Source: Acidobacteriota bacterium | GTDB taxonomy: Bacteria; Acidobacteriota; Terriglobia; Terriglobales; Acidobacteriaceae | NCBI GenBank assembly: GCA_003225215.1 | Contig: QIBC01000015.1 | Coordinates: 1-42,564 of the forward strand | Direction: 5' to 3' | Length of the DNA: 42,564 bases | Part shown: positions 28,806 to 36,685 of the stretch, one piece after another | Numbering within the stretch: position 1 is the stretch's first letter | Layout: the number at the start of each line of letters is the position of its first letter | The notes under the pieces: generated by a model | The model's database searches: none | The model's input: the letters and a program-made list of their open reading frames with translations, nothing else | What the model was told of the DNA's origin: nothing | Made by a program: the position numbers and the translations under genes

Positions 28806-29167
28806 AGTCGACTCGCTTACTCGTAAGTAACTGCCGGAGTCTCATAGTCCAGTGGTTTTCAAGGATGTAGCAAGCTCAAGATGTGGCACGGGATAACGGA
28901 AGTAACAAGAATGGCGTCATCGGGAGAAATGAAGACAGCTCTCACGTGCTATTGGCGTTCTGGTGCCAATCGGCGAGCACCTGCATCGTCCGCTTGCACT
29001 CTGAACGCTCAAGAGAAATCCTGACAAATTGCGTCCGGCCTCAGTGACATAATGTGTCAGATTGGCTACCAAAATACGGGGATCACAAGTGCCCGTGGTC
29101 GCCTAGATTCTACGTAAGCTGTTGATGTTATTGAGAGATATAGCGATTCTGGTGCTTGCCACCAAAG

Positions 29168-29182
29168 TGGTATGCGGGTTGC
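29168..29182 (+). promoter_or_regulatory. Possible sigma-54 (-24/-12) promoter of the pilin gene
   Basis: TGGTATG-CGGG-TTGC fits GG-N10-GC spacing and partially matches TGGCACG-N4-TTGC; lies about 85 bp before the ATG. Confidence 0.5.
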
Positions 29183-29265
29183 GAATAAGATGGCGTCAAC
29201 CAGCGGGGTTTGCCCGCTAGGAAGAACGTATTAACGGCCGTAGTGGCCATCCTAAAAGGAGCAAA

Positions 29266-29781
29266 ATGAAGAAGCAAAAGGGTTTCTCGCTGATTGAGCT
29301 TTTGATTGTGGTCGCGATTATTCTGATTATCGCGGCTATTGCGATTCCGAACCTGCTGCGCGCCAAGATCGCCGCAAACGAGGCTTCGGCTGTTGGTTCG
29401 ATGCGCACCATCGTTACTGCTGAAGTCGCTTACAACTCGGCCGGCTGGACCGTTAGCGGTAGCACCACCCAGATCGGTTTCTCGGCTAATCTTTCCGACT
29501 TGGGCGGTGGAACCTGCAATCCCCCGACCGCGACGGCGACTTGCTACATTGATCAGGTTCTCGCGTCGGCGAACAGCGCGAGCTCTCCGAAGAGCGGATA
29601 CTTCTTTTCTTATTCGCCTGTAGCGGCGAGCGGTGGCGGTTCCAACATTGGTTTCACACTGAACGGCAATCCGGCCGCTCCTGGACAGACTGGTAACCGG
29701 TATTTCTTCGCGGATGCCAGCGGCGTGATCCGCTTCAATCCGAGCGCGTCGGCTACTGTGTCTGACAATCCGCTTCAGTAG
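29266..29781 (+). CDS. pilA: Type IV major pilin (prepilin)
   Basis: MKKQKG/FSLIELLIVVAIILIIAAIAIPNLLRAKIAANEASAV: class III prepilin signal with Glu5; RBS AAAGGAG upstream. Confidence 0.93.
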   Translation: MKKQKGFSLIELLIVVAIILIIAAIAIPNLLRAKIAANEASAVGSMRTIVTAEVAYNSAGWTVSGSTTQIGFSANLSDLGGGTCNPPTATATCYIDQVLASANSASSPKSGYFFSYSPVAASGGGSNIGFTLNGNPAAPGQTGNRYFFADASGVIRFNPSASATVSDNPLQ

Positions 29782-29806
29782 TAAGCTTTGTTTTCGGCCT
29801 GACACC

Positions 29807-29845
29807 CAGGGGAGTCGCGGCAAGCGTCTCCCCTGACTTATTTTC
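29807..29845 (+). terminator. Possible terminator/attenuator after pilin gene
   Basis: CAGGGGAG ... CTCCCCTG 8-bp inverted repeat with long loop followed by a T-rich stretch. Confidence 0.5.
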
Positions 29846-29846
29846 C

Positions 29847-31385
29847 GTGAATCAATCCGCTCCCAACACCGAAAGCAGGCAGGGCTATGGCTTACCGCTA
29901 CGCGTAGCAGGCTGGCTGTTTGTTTGCCTGACTTGCATTTACGCGCTTTCTTCCTCCGGAAGAATCCGCACGCCCGATGAATATATGTCGTTCTTCCAGG
30001 CACAGAGTCTGGTAGAGCGAGGTTCGACGGCAATCCCTCAAGCAGTCCAGTTCAGGGATTTCTACGGAGCATTCGATCGTCATGGGCAGCCGCGAGCTCC
30101 GTATCCTGCAGGGCAAGCGTGGCTCTCCGCACCCCTCTTGATATTAGGGAAATTCGTGCTTGCGCACCTGCCTGGAGTTCCGCAGACGCAGGAGGCGATC
30201 TTTTACATTCAAGTGTTCGGCGCAGTGCTGACCAGCGCTTTGGCGGCAGCTGCGGCCATGGCGTTCTTTTTCCTTACGCTCTCTCGGCTGGGTGTCTCGT
30301 TGAGCAATGCGTTGATTGCCACGCTTTGTGTTGGTTTTGGAACCCTAATTTTTCCGTATTCGGGATATTTCTTTTCGGAACCATTTACGGCGTTGATCAT
30401 GATGGCGGCGGTGTACGTCGTCGCTTGTACTGGGTCGCCAACGAGCGGCAAGAATGCGATCGTAATCGGGCTTTTGCTTGCTCTCGCAGTGTGGATTCGC
30501 CCCACGATGGTTTTCGCCACCAGCGTATTTGTGCTTGGGATCCTGCTTCGTGAAGGGATGGCGGGCCTCAGAAGGGCAGCCATTGTTTTTGCAATTCCTG
30601 CGATCTCGGGATTGCTCTATCTGCTTTCCAACAAGATTCTCTTTGGACGAGCGTTCAATTTTGGATATCCCGACACTGAGGACCTGCTTGGCAAGCATCT
30701 CAATTCATTTCACACGCCCTTTCACGTTGGTCTCACGGGCTTTCTGTTCTCGCCTGGAAAATCGATCTTCGTTTTCATGCCGGTTCTGCTGCTGGCAATC
30801 TTTGGCATGCAGCGGCTGTGGGGTCGTGATCGAGCCGTGGGTGCGGTGAGCGGTGGATTGCCGCTCATTTACCTGTTGTTCTATATGCGATACACGCAAT
30901 GGGAAGGCGGAGTGTGCCCTGGACCGAGATATCTGTTTCCTTTCTTGATCCTCACTTGTCTTGCGGCCGGAACCCTGCTGGAAACCGGGCAATCGCGCGT
31001 TCGGCGGTGGCTGCTTGTTCTGACTGTAGCTGGTTTCGCAGTGCAGGTAATTACCTATTCGACGAGCTTTCTTGAAGATCAGGCCATCGGCAGAGGCACT
31101 TACTATGATTCCCAGCTTAACTATCGAATGAGCTACAACCCGCTTGTGAGCCAAACGGAGCGGCTCGTCGAATACATAAACGGAAAACCTGCGCCGATTG
31201 GACTTGGATTTGACCGCTGGTTCGTTTTCCTGCGCAAAATGGGAGTGGCTGTATATACGGAGTTGTTGATCGCGGCCGTCCCAATGTTTCTGCTCTTCTG
31301 GAGCGTACGAAGTTTGAAGCAGCTGCTGAGGCAGGAGCAACAAGGCTGGCTTGAGTCTCGCGCTTCCGTGGCGGTGCCAATGTAG
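29847..31385 (+). CDS. Multi-pass membrane protein, putative GT-C glycosyltransferase
   Basis: IYALSSSGRIRTPDEYMSFFQAQSL, FLFSPGKSIFVFMPVLLLAIFG, GGVCPGPRYLFPFLIL; GTG start directly after pilin terminator-like hairpin. Confidence 0.65.
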   Translation: MNQSAPNTESRQGYGLPLRVAGWLFVCLTCIYALSSSGRIRTPDEYMSFFQAQSLVERGSTAIPQAVQFRDFYGAFDRHGQPRAPYPAGQAWLSAPLLILGKFVLAHLPGVPQTQEAIFYIQVFGAVLTSALAAAAAMAFFFLTLSRLGVSLSNALIATLCVGFGTLIFPYSGYFFSEPFTALIMMAAVYVVACTGSPTSGKNAIVIGLLLALAVWIRPTMVFATSVFVLGILLREGMAGLRRAAIVFAIPAISGLLYLLSNKILFGRAFNFGYPDTEDLLGKHLNSFHTPFHVGLTGFLFSPGKSIFVFMPVLLLAIFGMQRLWGRDRAVGAVSGGLPLIYLLFYMRYTQWEGGVCPGPRYLFPFLILTCLAAGTLLETGQSRVRRWLLVLTVAGFAVQVITYSTSFLEDQAIGRGTYYDSQLNYRMSYNPLVSQTERLVEYINGKPAPIGLGFDRWFVFLRKMGVAVYTELLIAAVPMFLLFWSVRSLKQLLRQEQQGWLESRASVAVPM

Positions 31386-31543
31386 GGCGGAGGAGCAGGG
31401 GAGCTTTATCCCGAAGAGAGCGAACTACGAACTCTTATGGTTATCGCCAGAGCCCGCGTGCGCTGGCAAAATAAGTTTGACTGCGATGGTGGAGTCGGCG
31501 AAGCAGAGATCCTTCAATGCCACGCAGTTTTCCAACAAATCCT

Positions 31544-32476
31544 ATGCTTGCCGTCGAGATCCTGGGTTTAGAGAAGACCTACGCAATTGGGTTTTGGAAA
31601 AAGAAACGAAAAGACGGACTCAAGAGTCTGCACCTTGAGATTCAGCAAGGGGAAGTCTTCGGATTTCTGGGGCCGAATGGCGCCGGGAAAACCACAACGC
31701 TCAAGCTGTTGATGGGCCTGATCTCTCCCACTGCAGGTACGGCTCGCATCCTGAACCAGCCGTGGCATGACCCTGCGGTTCGAGCGAGGATCGGATTTCT
31801 TCCTGAACAGCCGTATTTCTACGATCATCTTACTCCCATCGAACTGCTGGACTACTACGGAACGCTCTCGGGTATTTCTGCACCCGATCGGCGGCTGCGG
31901 ATTCCCAAGCTTCTGGAAAGAGTTGGTCTGGCTGGGCAGGGAGGAACGCAATTGCGGAAGTTTTCCAAAGGCATGCTACAGCGCGTCGGTATAGCGCAGG
32001 CGGTGCTACATGAGCCTGAGGTGGTCTTTCTTGATGAGCCGATGTCTGGACTCGACCCGGTCGGGCGGCGCGAGGTGCGAAATTTTATTCAATCGCTTAA
32101 TCGTGAAGGCAAGACGGTCTTCTTCTCTACCCACATACTCGGGGATGCCGAGGCTCTGTGCCACCGAGTTGCCGTTCTGAATAAGGGCGAACTGCGCGGA
32201 ATAAGCGTGGTCGCCGACCTCACCTCTCAAAATCGCAGCCGGTTCGAAGTGGTGTGGCAGGCCACAGCCGCAATACCCGCTATGCGAGCGTTCGGCAACG
32301 AAACTCACGTTGCCGGAGAGGTTGCACGAACGATCGTCAGAGAAAGTCAGCTGCAGGCCGCGCTGGAGGCGCTTAAGAGCCAATCGGCGCAACTGATTTC
32401 CGTGAATCCGGTGGGAGGATCTCTGGAGGAATACTTCCTCCAGAAGTTGGGCGAACCGGACAAGGTACCGCGATGA
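31544..32476 (+). CDS. ABC transporter ATP-binding protein
   Basis: FLGPNGAGKTTTLKLLMG (Walker A), KFSKGMLQRVGIAQAVLHEPEVVFLDEPMSGLDPVGR (signature/Walker B). ATG at 31544 preferred. Confidence 0.93.
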   Translation: MLAVEILGLEKTYAIGFWKKKRKDGLKSLHLEIQQGEVFGFLGPNGAGKTTTLKLLMGLISPTAGTARILNQPWHDPAVRARIGFLPEQPYFYDHLTPIELLDYYGTLSGISAPDRRLRIPKLLERVGLAGQGGTQLRKFSKGMLQRVGIAQAVLHEPEVVFLDEPMSGLDPVGRREVRNFIQSLNREGKTVFFSTHILGDAEALCHRVAVLNKGELRGISVVADLTSQNRSRFEVVWQATAAIPAMRAFGNETHVAGEVARTIVRESQLQAALEALKSQSAQLISVNPVGGSLEEYFLQKLGEPDKVPR

Positions 32477-33249
32477 CGACCCGAATTCGCGCTATTGCAT
32501 TCAATACGTTCAGGGAGGCGGTTCGCGACCGCGTTCTCTACAACCTTGTTTTCTTCGCTTTGCTGCTTGTCGCTACGGCCCCGTTGCTAGGGGAGATCTC
32601 AATTGGGGTTCAGCGCGTATTGCTGATCAATTTGAGTCTCAGCGCGATTTCTATTTTCGGAATTGTAATTTCGATCTTTGTGGGAATTAGCCTGGTCTCC
32701 AAGGAAATTGAAAGGCGCACCCTGTATCCAGTGCTTTCTCGTCCGGTCGGGCGCGGAGAGTTCATTTTAGGAAAGTATTGCGGGCTGGCAGGAACTCTGC
32801 TGGTCAACACCATGGCGATGACGACTGGTGTTTACGTCGCATTGCTGCTCATGACGCGAAGTTTTACGCGCGCCGATGCCAACATCCTGATCGCGATTTA
32901 TTTTTTATTTTTGCAATTCATCGTGATCATCGGGCTTGCGTTGTTGTTCTCGTCTTTCTCATCGCCGCTGCTATCTGCCCTCTTCGCTCTGTCGATGTTT
33001 GTGGCGGGCAGCTTTGCTGCTGATCTCCGCGGGTTCGCCGCAATGTCGCACGGGCCTGAAGGATTGCTGGCGCGAGCTGCATCTTATGTGGTTCCCAATT
33101 TGGCATCGCTGAACGTGATTACACGAGTATCGCATGATCAGTTCATACCCGCCGCCCTTGTTGGTTACAACACGCTTTATACCCTCTTGTATGCAACCGC
33201 TACTATTACCGCTGCGGTGTTGATCTTCTCGCGCAGGGATCTGAAGTGA
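32473..33249 (+). CDS. ABC transporter permease (ABC-2 type)
   Basis: FNTFREAVRDRVLYNLVFFALLL, about six hydrophobic segments; ATGA overlap with ATPase gene. Confidence 0.85.
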   Translation: MTTRIRAIAFNTFREAVRDRVLYNLVFFALLLVATAPLLGEISIGVQRVLLINLSLSAISIFGIVISIFVGISLVSKEIERRTLYPVLSRPVGRGEFILGKYCGLAGTLLVNTMAMTTGVYVALLLMTRSFTRADANILIAIYFLFLQFIVIIGLALLFSSFSSPLLSALFALSMFVAGSFAADLRGFAAMSHGPEGLLARAASYVVPNLASLNVITRVSHDQFIPAALVGYNTLYTLLYATATITAAVLIFSRRDLK

Positions 33250-34127
33250 GTCGTCGTTCCACGATGATCGCGGCAGGCGTGCTGGTGGTGTCGATGGCGG
33301 CGAGCTTTGTCCTCGTTCGCAAGATTGAAGCTGTCTATCCTTCAGCGCCAATGGAAGACGTCCTGTTCATCTCCTCCCCGGAGTTCGTGAAGCGAGCCAG
33401 CTTGGGCTATTCCGGATTACTTGCTGACATTTACTGGATGCGCGTGGTGCAGTACTTTGGCAGGAAGCACCAGCGCGAATCGAAGGAATACAAGGCACTC
33501 GCGCCGCTGCTGGATATCGCAACCACTTTGGATCCTAATCTTGTAGTCGCGTACGAGTGGGGATCAACGTTCCTCGATCAACCGCCTCCCAGTGGCGCCG
33601 GAGATGATGAGGCTGCGGTGGCGCTCATCGGAAAAGGCATTCGCAACAATCCGAACGAATGGCGCCTCTACTTCACGCTCGCTTTTGTTCAATATCTCGG
33701 TCAGCATGACTATCTTGGAGCCGCAAAAACGTTCGAAGAGGGCTCGAAAGTTCCCGGTGCCCATCCGTGGATGAAGATCATGGCGGCCAAGATGCTCACC
33801 GATGCCGGCAATCTCGAGACTGCTCGTTACATGTGGCAGAACATTTACGACGAATCCACGGACAAGAATCTCAAGCAAAATGCCGAACTGCACCTTGCAT
33901 CACTGGTTGTTGACCAGGCGGTTCCTCAATTGGAATCCCTCATCTCAGAATTCAAGGCGCGCACCGGGGACAATCCCACATCCTGGCGAGATCTGATCGC
34001 CTCCGGATTACTCCGCTCGATTCCACGCGATCCCACCGGAACCCCGTATGTGTTTCAGAGTGATGGTCATGTTGTGGTTGCCGACTGGAGAAAATTACCC
34101 TTCATTACCAGAGGGAAACCCCAATAG
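33246..34127 (+). CDS. TPR-containing membrane-anchored protein
   Basis: N-terminal TM, helical TPR-like region, C-terminal PTSWRDLIASGLLRSIPRDPTGTPYVFQSDG; overlaps permease stop, so same operon. Confidence 0.65.
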   Translation: MSRRSTMIAAGVLVVSMAASFVLVRKIEAVYPSAPMEDVLFISSPEFVKRASLGYSGLLADIYWMRVVQYFGRKHQRESKEYKALAPLLDIATTLDPNLVVAYEWGSTFLDQPPPSGAGDDEAAVALIGKGIRNNPNEWRLYFTLAFVQYLGQHDYLGAAKTFEEGSKVPGAHPWMKIMAAKMLTDAGNLETARYMWQNIYDESTDKNLKQNAELHLASLVVDQAVPQLESLISEFKARTGDNPTSWRDLIASGLLRSIPRDPTGTPYVFQSDGHVVVADWRKLPFITRGKPQ

Positions 34128-34174
34128 CCGATCCTCTCGAGCTGCGAGCGTGCCGTAAAGAAGATTTCGAGCAA

Positions 34175-34618
34175 TTGTGGGCACTGGATCAGCGTTGTTT
34201 TCCCCGCGATATTGCTTACTCGCGAGAAGAACTGGACTATTACCTGAGGCTTAGATCGGCTATTTGTCTGGTTGCCTGGAAAGACCAACAGTTACGTGGA
34301 TTCATACTCGGGCATCCGGAAGTTCGTGGATTCGGCCACGTTATCACTCTGGATGTAGATGCGACAGCACGGCGGAGTGGCTTGGGATCGAGGTTGATGC
34401 GTGCACTCGAAGCGGAGTTCGTTGCCGCGGGCTGTAGATCGATACTTCTCGAAGTGGCCGTGAACAATCGTCCGGCCCTTGTCTTCTACAAAAAGCACGG
34501 CTACTCGGTGTTGAAGACATTGCGTCGATACTATCCTGGCGATCTGGACGGTTTGCTCATGGGGAAGTCGATTGCTGTGCCAACCCCGACGGCCTCGAGT
34601 GAACCCAAGTATCCTTGA
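34175..34618 (+). CDS. GNAT family N-acetyltransferase (RimI-like)
   Basis: ITLDVDATARRSGLGSRLMRALE acetyl-CoA motif and EVAVNNRPALVFYKKHGY. The frame and family similarity extend upstream to about 34130 (ADPLELRACRKEDFEQL), so the true start overlaps the previous gene. Confidence 0.85.
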   Translation: MWALDQRCFPRDIAYSREELDYYLRLRSAICLVAWKDQQLRGFILGHPEVRGFGHVITLDVDATARRSGLGSRLMRALEAEFVAAGCRSILLEVAVNNRPALVFYKKHGYSVLKTLRRYYPGDLDGLLMGKSIAVPTPTASSEPKYP

Positions 34619-34631
34619 AGTTCATGGCGCA

Positions 34632-35867
34632 CTAGTCGTTTCTCGGAGGAGCGCCAAAATGGATTCCTTTCGCCTCCGGTCCTGAATAGACGACAAGCGC
34701 AGCGAGGCTCAGGACTGCTGCGGCAAGAATTCCCATCGAGTGAGTGTAGGAAAAGCGCTCTCCCAGCAGAGGCTCGACGTAGCTGATCGTTGAAGCGCAG
34801 AGCACCCCAATCTGGTAGGCAAATCCCGGAAAGAATCCACGAAGCTCTCCCGGCGAGAGTTCGTTGATATGCGCAGGAATCACTCCCCAGGCGCCTTGCA
34901 CCATGAACTGCATTGCGAATCCGCCGGCTACCAACAGCGCTGTTGTAGGCGAGAGTATCCATAGTGGGATGGCAACCAAACCAAGCAGCGCGGCTGTGAT
35001 CATGGCGCGCCTGCGGCCCTTGCGGTCGGAGTAGGCGCCGAAGGCTAGTCCACCTGAAATTGCGCCGATCATCGCGATGATGCTGATGATGGCAGTTGCG
35101 TGTGGACCATATCCGCGCTGTTTGCTCAAGAATGTCGGATATAAATCCTGCGTGCCGTGGGACATGAAGTTCATCATCGTCATCAACAGGACTAGATACA
35201 TGAAGCGCCGGGCATTACGCCGAACGATAGCCCAGTACGTTCCCCAATCGGTCCGCATTGAATGCCATGCTTCCGACTCCCTGACTTTGGCTCGAATAAA
35301 GAGCGAGAGGAGAGCAGGCAGGCCACCGACAAAGAAGAGTGCTCTCCACCCAAATCGCGGAAAGATCGTGAAATAGGCCACGGCTGCCAGTATGTTCCCG
35401 AGCGCATATCCCTCCTGAAGAAGACCGGAAAAGATTCCGCGCCATCGGATGGGAACCGACTCCAGAGCTAGAGAGGCTCCGACGCCCCACTCACCGCCCA
35501 TGCCAATTCCATAGAGCAGTCGCAGAAAGAAGAAGACTCGATAGCTGGTGGCGAAGCCCGATAGAACCTCGATGATGGAGTAGAAGACGACGTCCAGCAT
35601 CAACGGCAATCGTCTTCCGTAACGATCCGCAAGCAATCCGAAGATGATTGCTCCGACCGGTCTCATTGCGAGACTTGCGGTTAATGTCAGCGCTATATCT
35701 GGTCGGCTGCGGTGGAAGTCGCGCGCGACGTCGTTCAGGACATACGTCAGGACGAAAAAGTCGAAGGCGTCAAGAGTCCATCCCAAGAAACCGGCAATGA
35801 GCGCGTTCCGCTGGTTGGCGCGATCGGTGACGCTCTGAGTGAGCAACCCGGCTGTTTCTTCGGACAT
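34632..35867 (-). CDS. MFS transporter
   Basis: GFLGWTLDAFDFFVLTYVL, ADRYGRRLPLMLDVVFYSI, about 12 TM segments. Confidence 0.9.
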   Translation of the reverse strand: MSEETAGLLTQSVTDRANQRNALIAGFLGWTLDAFDFFVLTYVLNDVARDFHRSRPDIALTLTASLAMRPVGAIIFGLLADRYGRRLPLMLDVVFYSIIEVLSGFATSYRVFFFLRLLYGIGMGGEWGVGASLALESVPIRWRGIFSGLLQEGYALGNILAAVAYFTIFPRFGWRALFFVGGLPALLSLFIRAKVRESEAWHSMRTDWGTYWAIVRRNARRFMYLVLLMTMMNFMSHGTQDLYPTFLSKQRGYGPHATAIISIIAMIGAISGGLAFGAYSDRKGRRRAMITAALLGLVAIPLWILSPTTALLVAGGFAMQFMVQGAWGVIPAHINELSPGELRGFFPGFAYQIGVLCASTISYVEPLLGERFSYTHSMGILAAAVLSLAALVVYSGPEAKGIHFGAPPRND

Positions 35868-35870
35868 AGC

Positions 35871-36656
35871 TTATCTTTTGAACGCTTCTGCGATTGCCTG
35901 CTCAGCTAACGGCTGCATGACAGCATACCCAGCATCGTTCGGATGCAAGCAGTCGTATGTGAGCTCCGTCTTAAGCATGCCTGCGCTGTCCACCATCGCT
36001 GAGTAGTAGTCGAGATAAACAAATCCGTTCTTGGCCGAGTAGCTCTTGATCCATTGGTTCAATGCAATGATTTGCTGCGGAGGTCGTCGTGCCGTCTGCG
36101 GTCTCAGGGAATCGCAAACCGGCATCACCGAAGCTATTACCACGCGGATGCCGTTGACTTTGGCAAGTTCCGACATCGACGCGAGATTGTCCTCGATGTT
36201 CTGCAAAGTTTCCGGGCCTGTGTTGCCGGCTATGTCATTTGTGCCTGCGAGCGTCACGACCAATTTGGGCTTTAGGTCGATTACATCGGGCCGAAGGCGC
36301 ACGAGCATTTGCGGTGTCGTTTGGCCGCTTATGCCGCGATTGATGTACGGCTTTCCGGGAAAGAATTGAGCCTTACCTTTACCCCAGCCGTCGGTAATGG
36401 AATCGCCCATGAATACGACTCGATTCTCGCCCGGCGCGGATAGCGGAGTGTTAGCGTTGGCGTCACGATAGCGGCCGAGATTCGGCCAGTCGTTGAGAGC
36501 CTGATGCGCGCGCTGAAGTTGAGAAACGAGACGCTCGAGCTCTGGATCAACAGACTGCTGCTGAGATTGTTGCTGGGATGCAGGGGACGGAGCTTGCGCC
36601 TGACATATACAAAACGCAAGACAGAATACAGCGAGAGAGCGTCCGAGAATTGTCAT
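35871..36656 (-). CDS. SGNH/GDSL hydrolase (secreted)
   Basis: VVFMGDSITDGWGKG, NRGISGQTTPQMLVRL, LAGTNDIAGN, DCLHPNDAGY blocks; signal peptide. Confidence 0.9.
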   Translation of the reverse strand: MTILGRSLAVFCLAFCICQAQAPSPASQQQSQQQSVDPELERLVSQLQRAHQALNDWPNLGRYRDANANTPLSAPGENRVVFMGDSITDGWGKGKAQFFPGKPYINRGISGQTTPQMLVRLRPDVIDLKPKLVVTLAGTNDIAGNTGPETLQNIEDNLASMSELAKVNGIRVVIASVMPVCDSLRPQTARRPPQQIIALNQWIKSYSAKNGFVYLDYYSAMVDSAGMLKTELTYDCLHPNDAGYAVMQPLAEQAIAEAFKR

Positions 36657-36685
36657 GGGCTGGCATAATAAATCACCAGCGCGGC

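Noticed and set aside
29128-30033. 301-aa ORF antisense to the pilin (and a similar antisense ORF at 16594-16872)
   Set aside because: Arg/Ser-rich shadow ORF produced by GC-rich codon usage; the two antisense ORFs resemble each other only because the sense pilins do.
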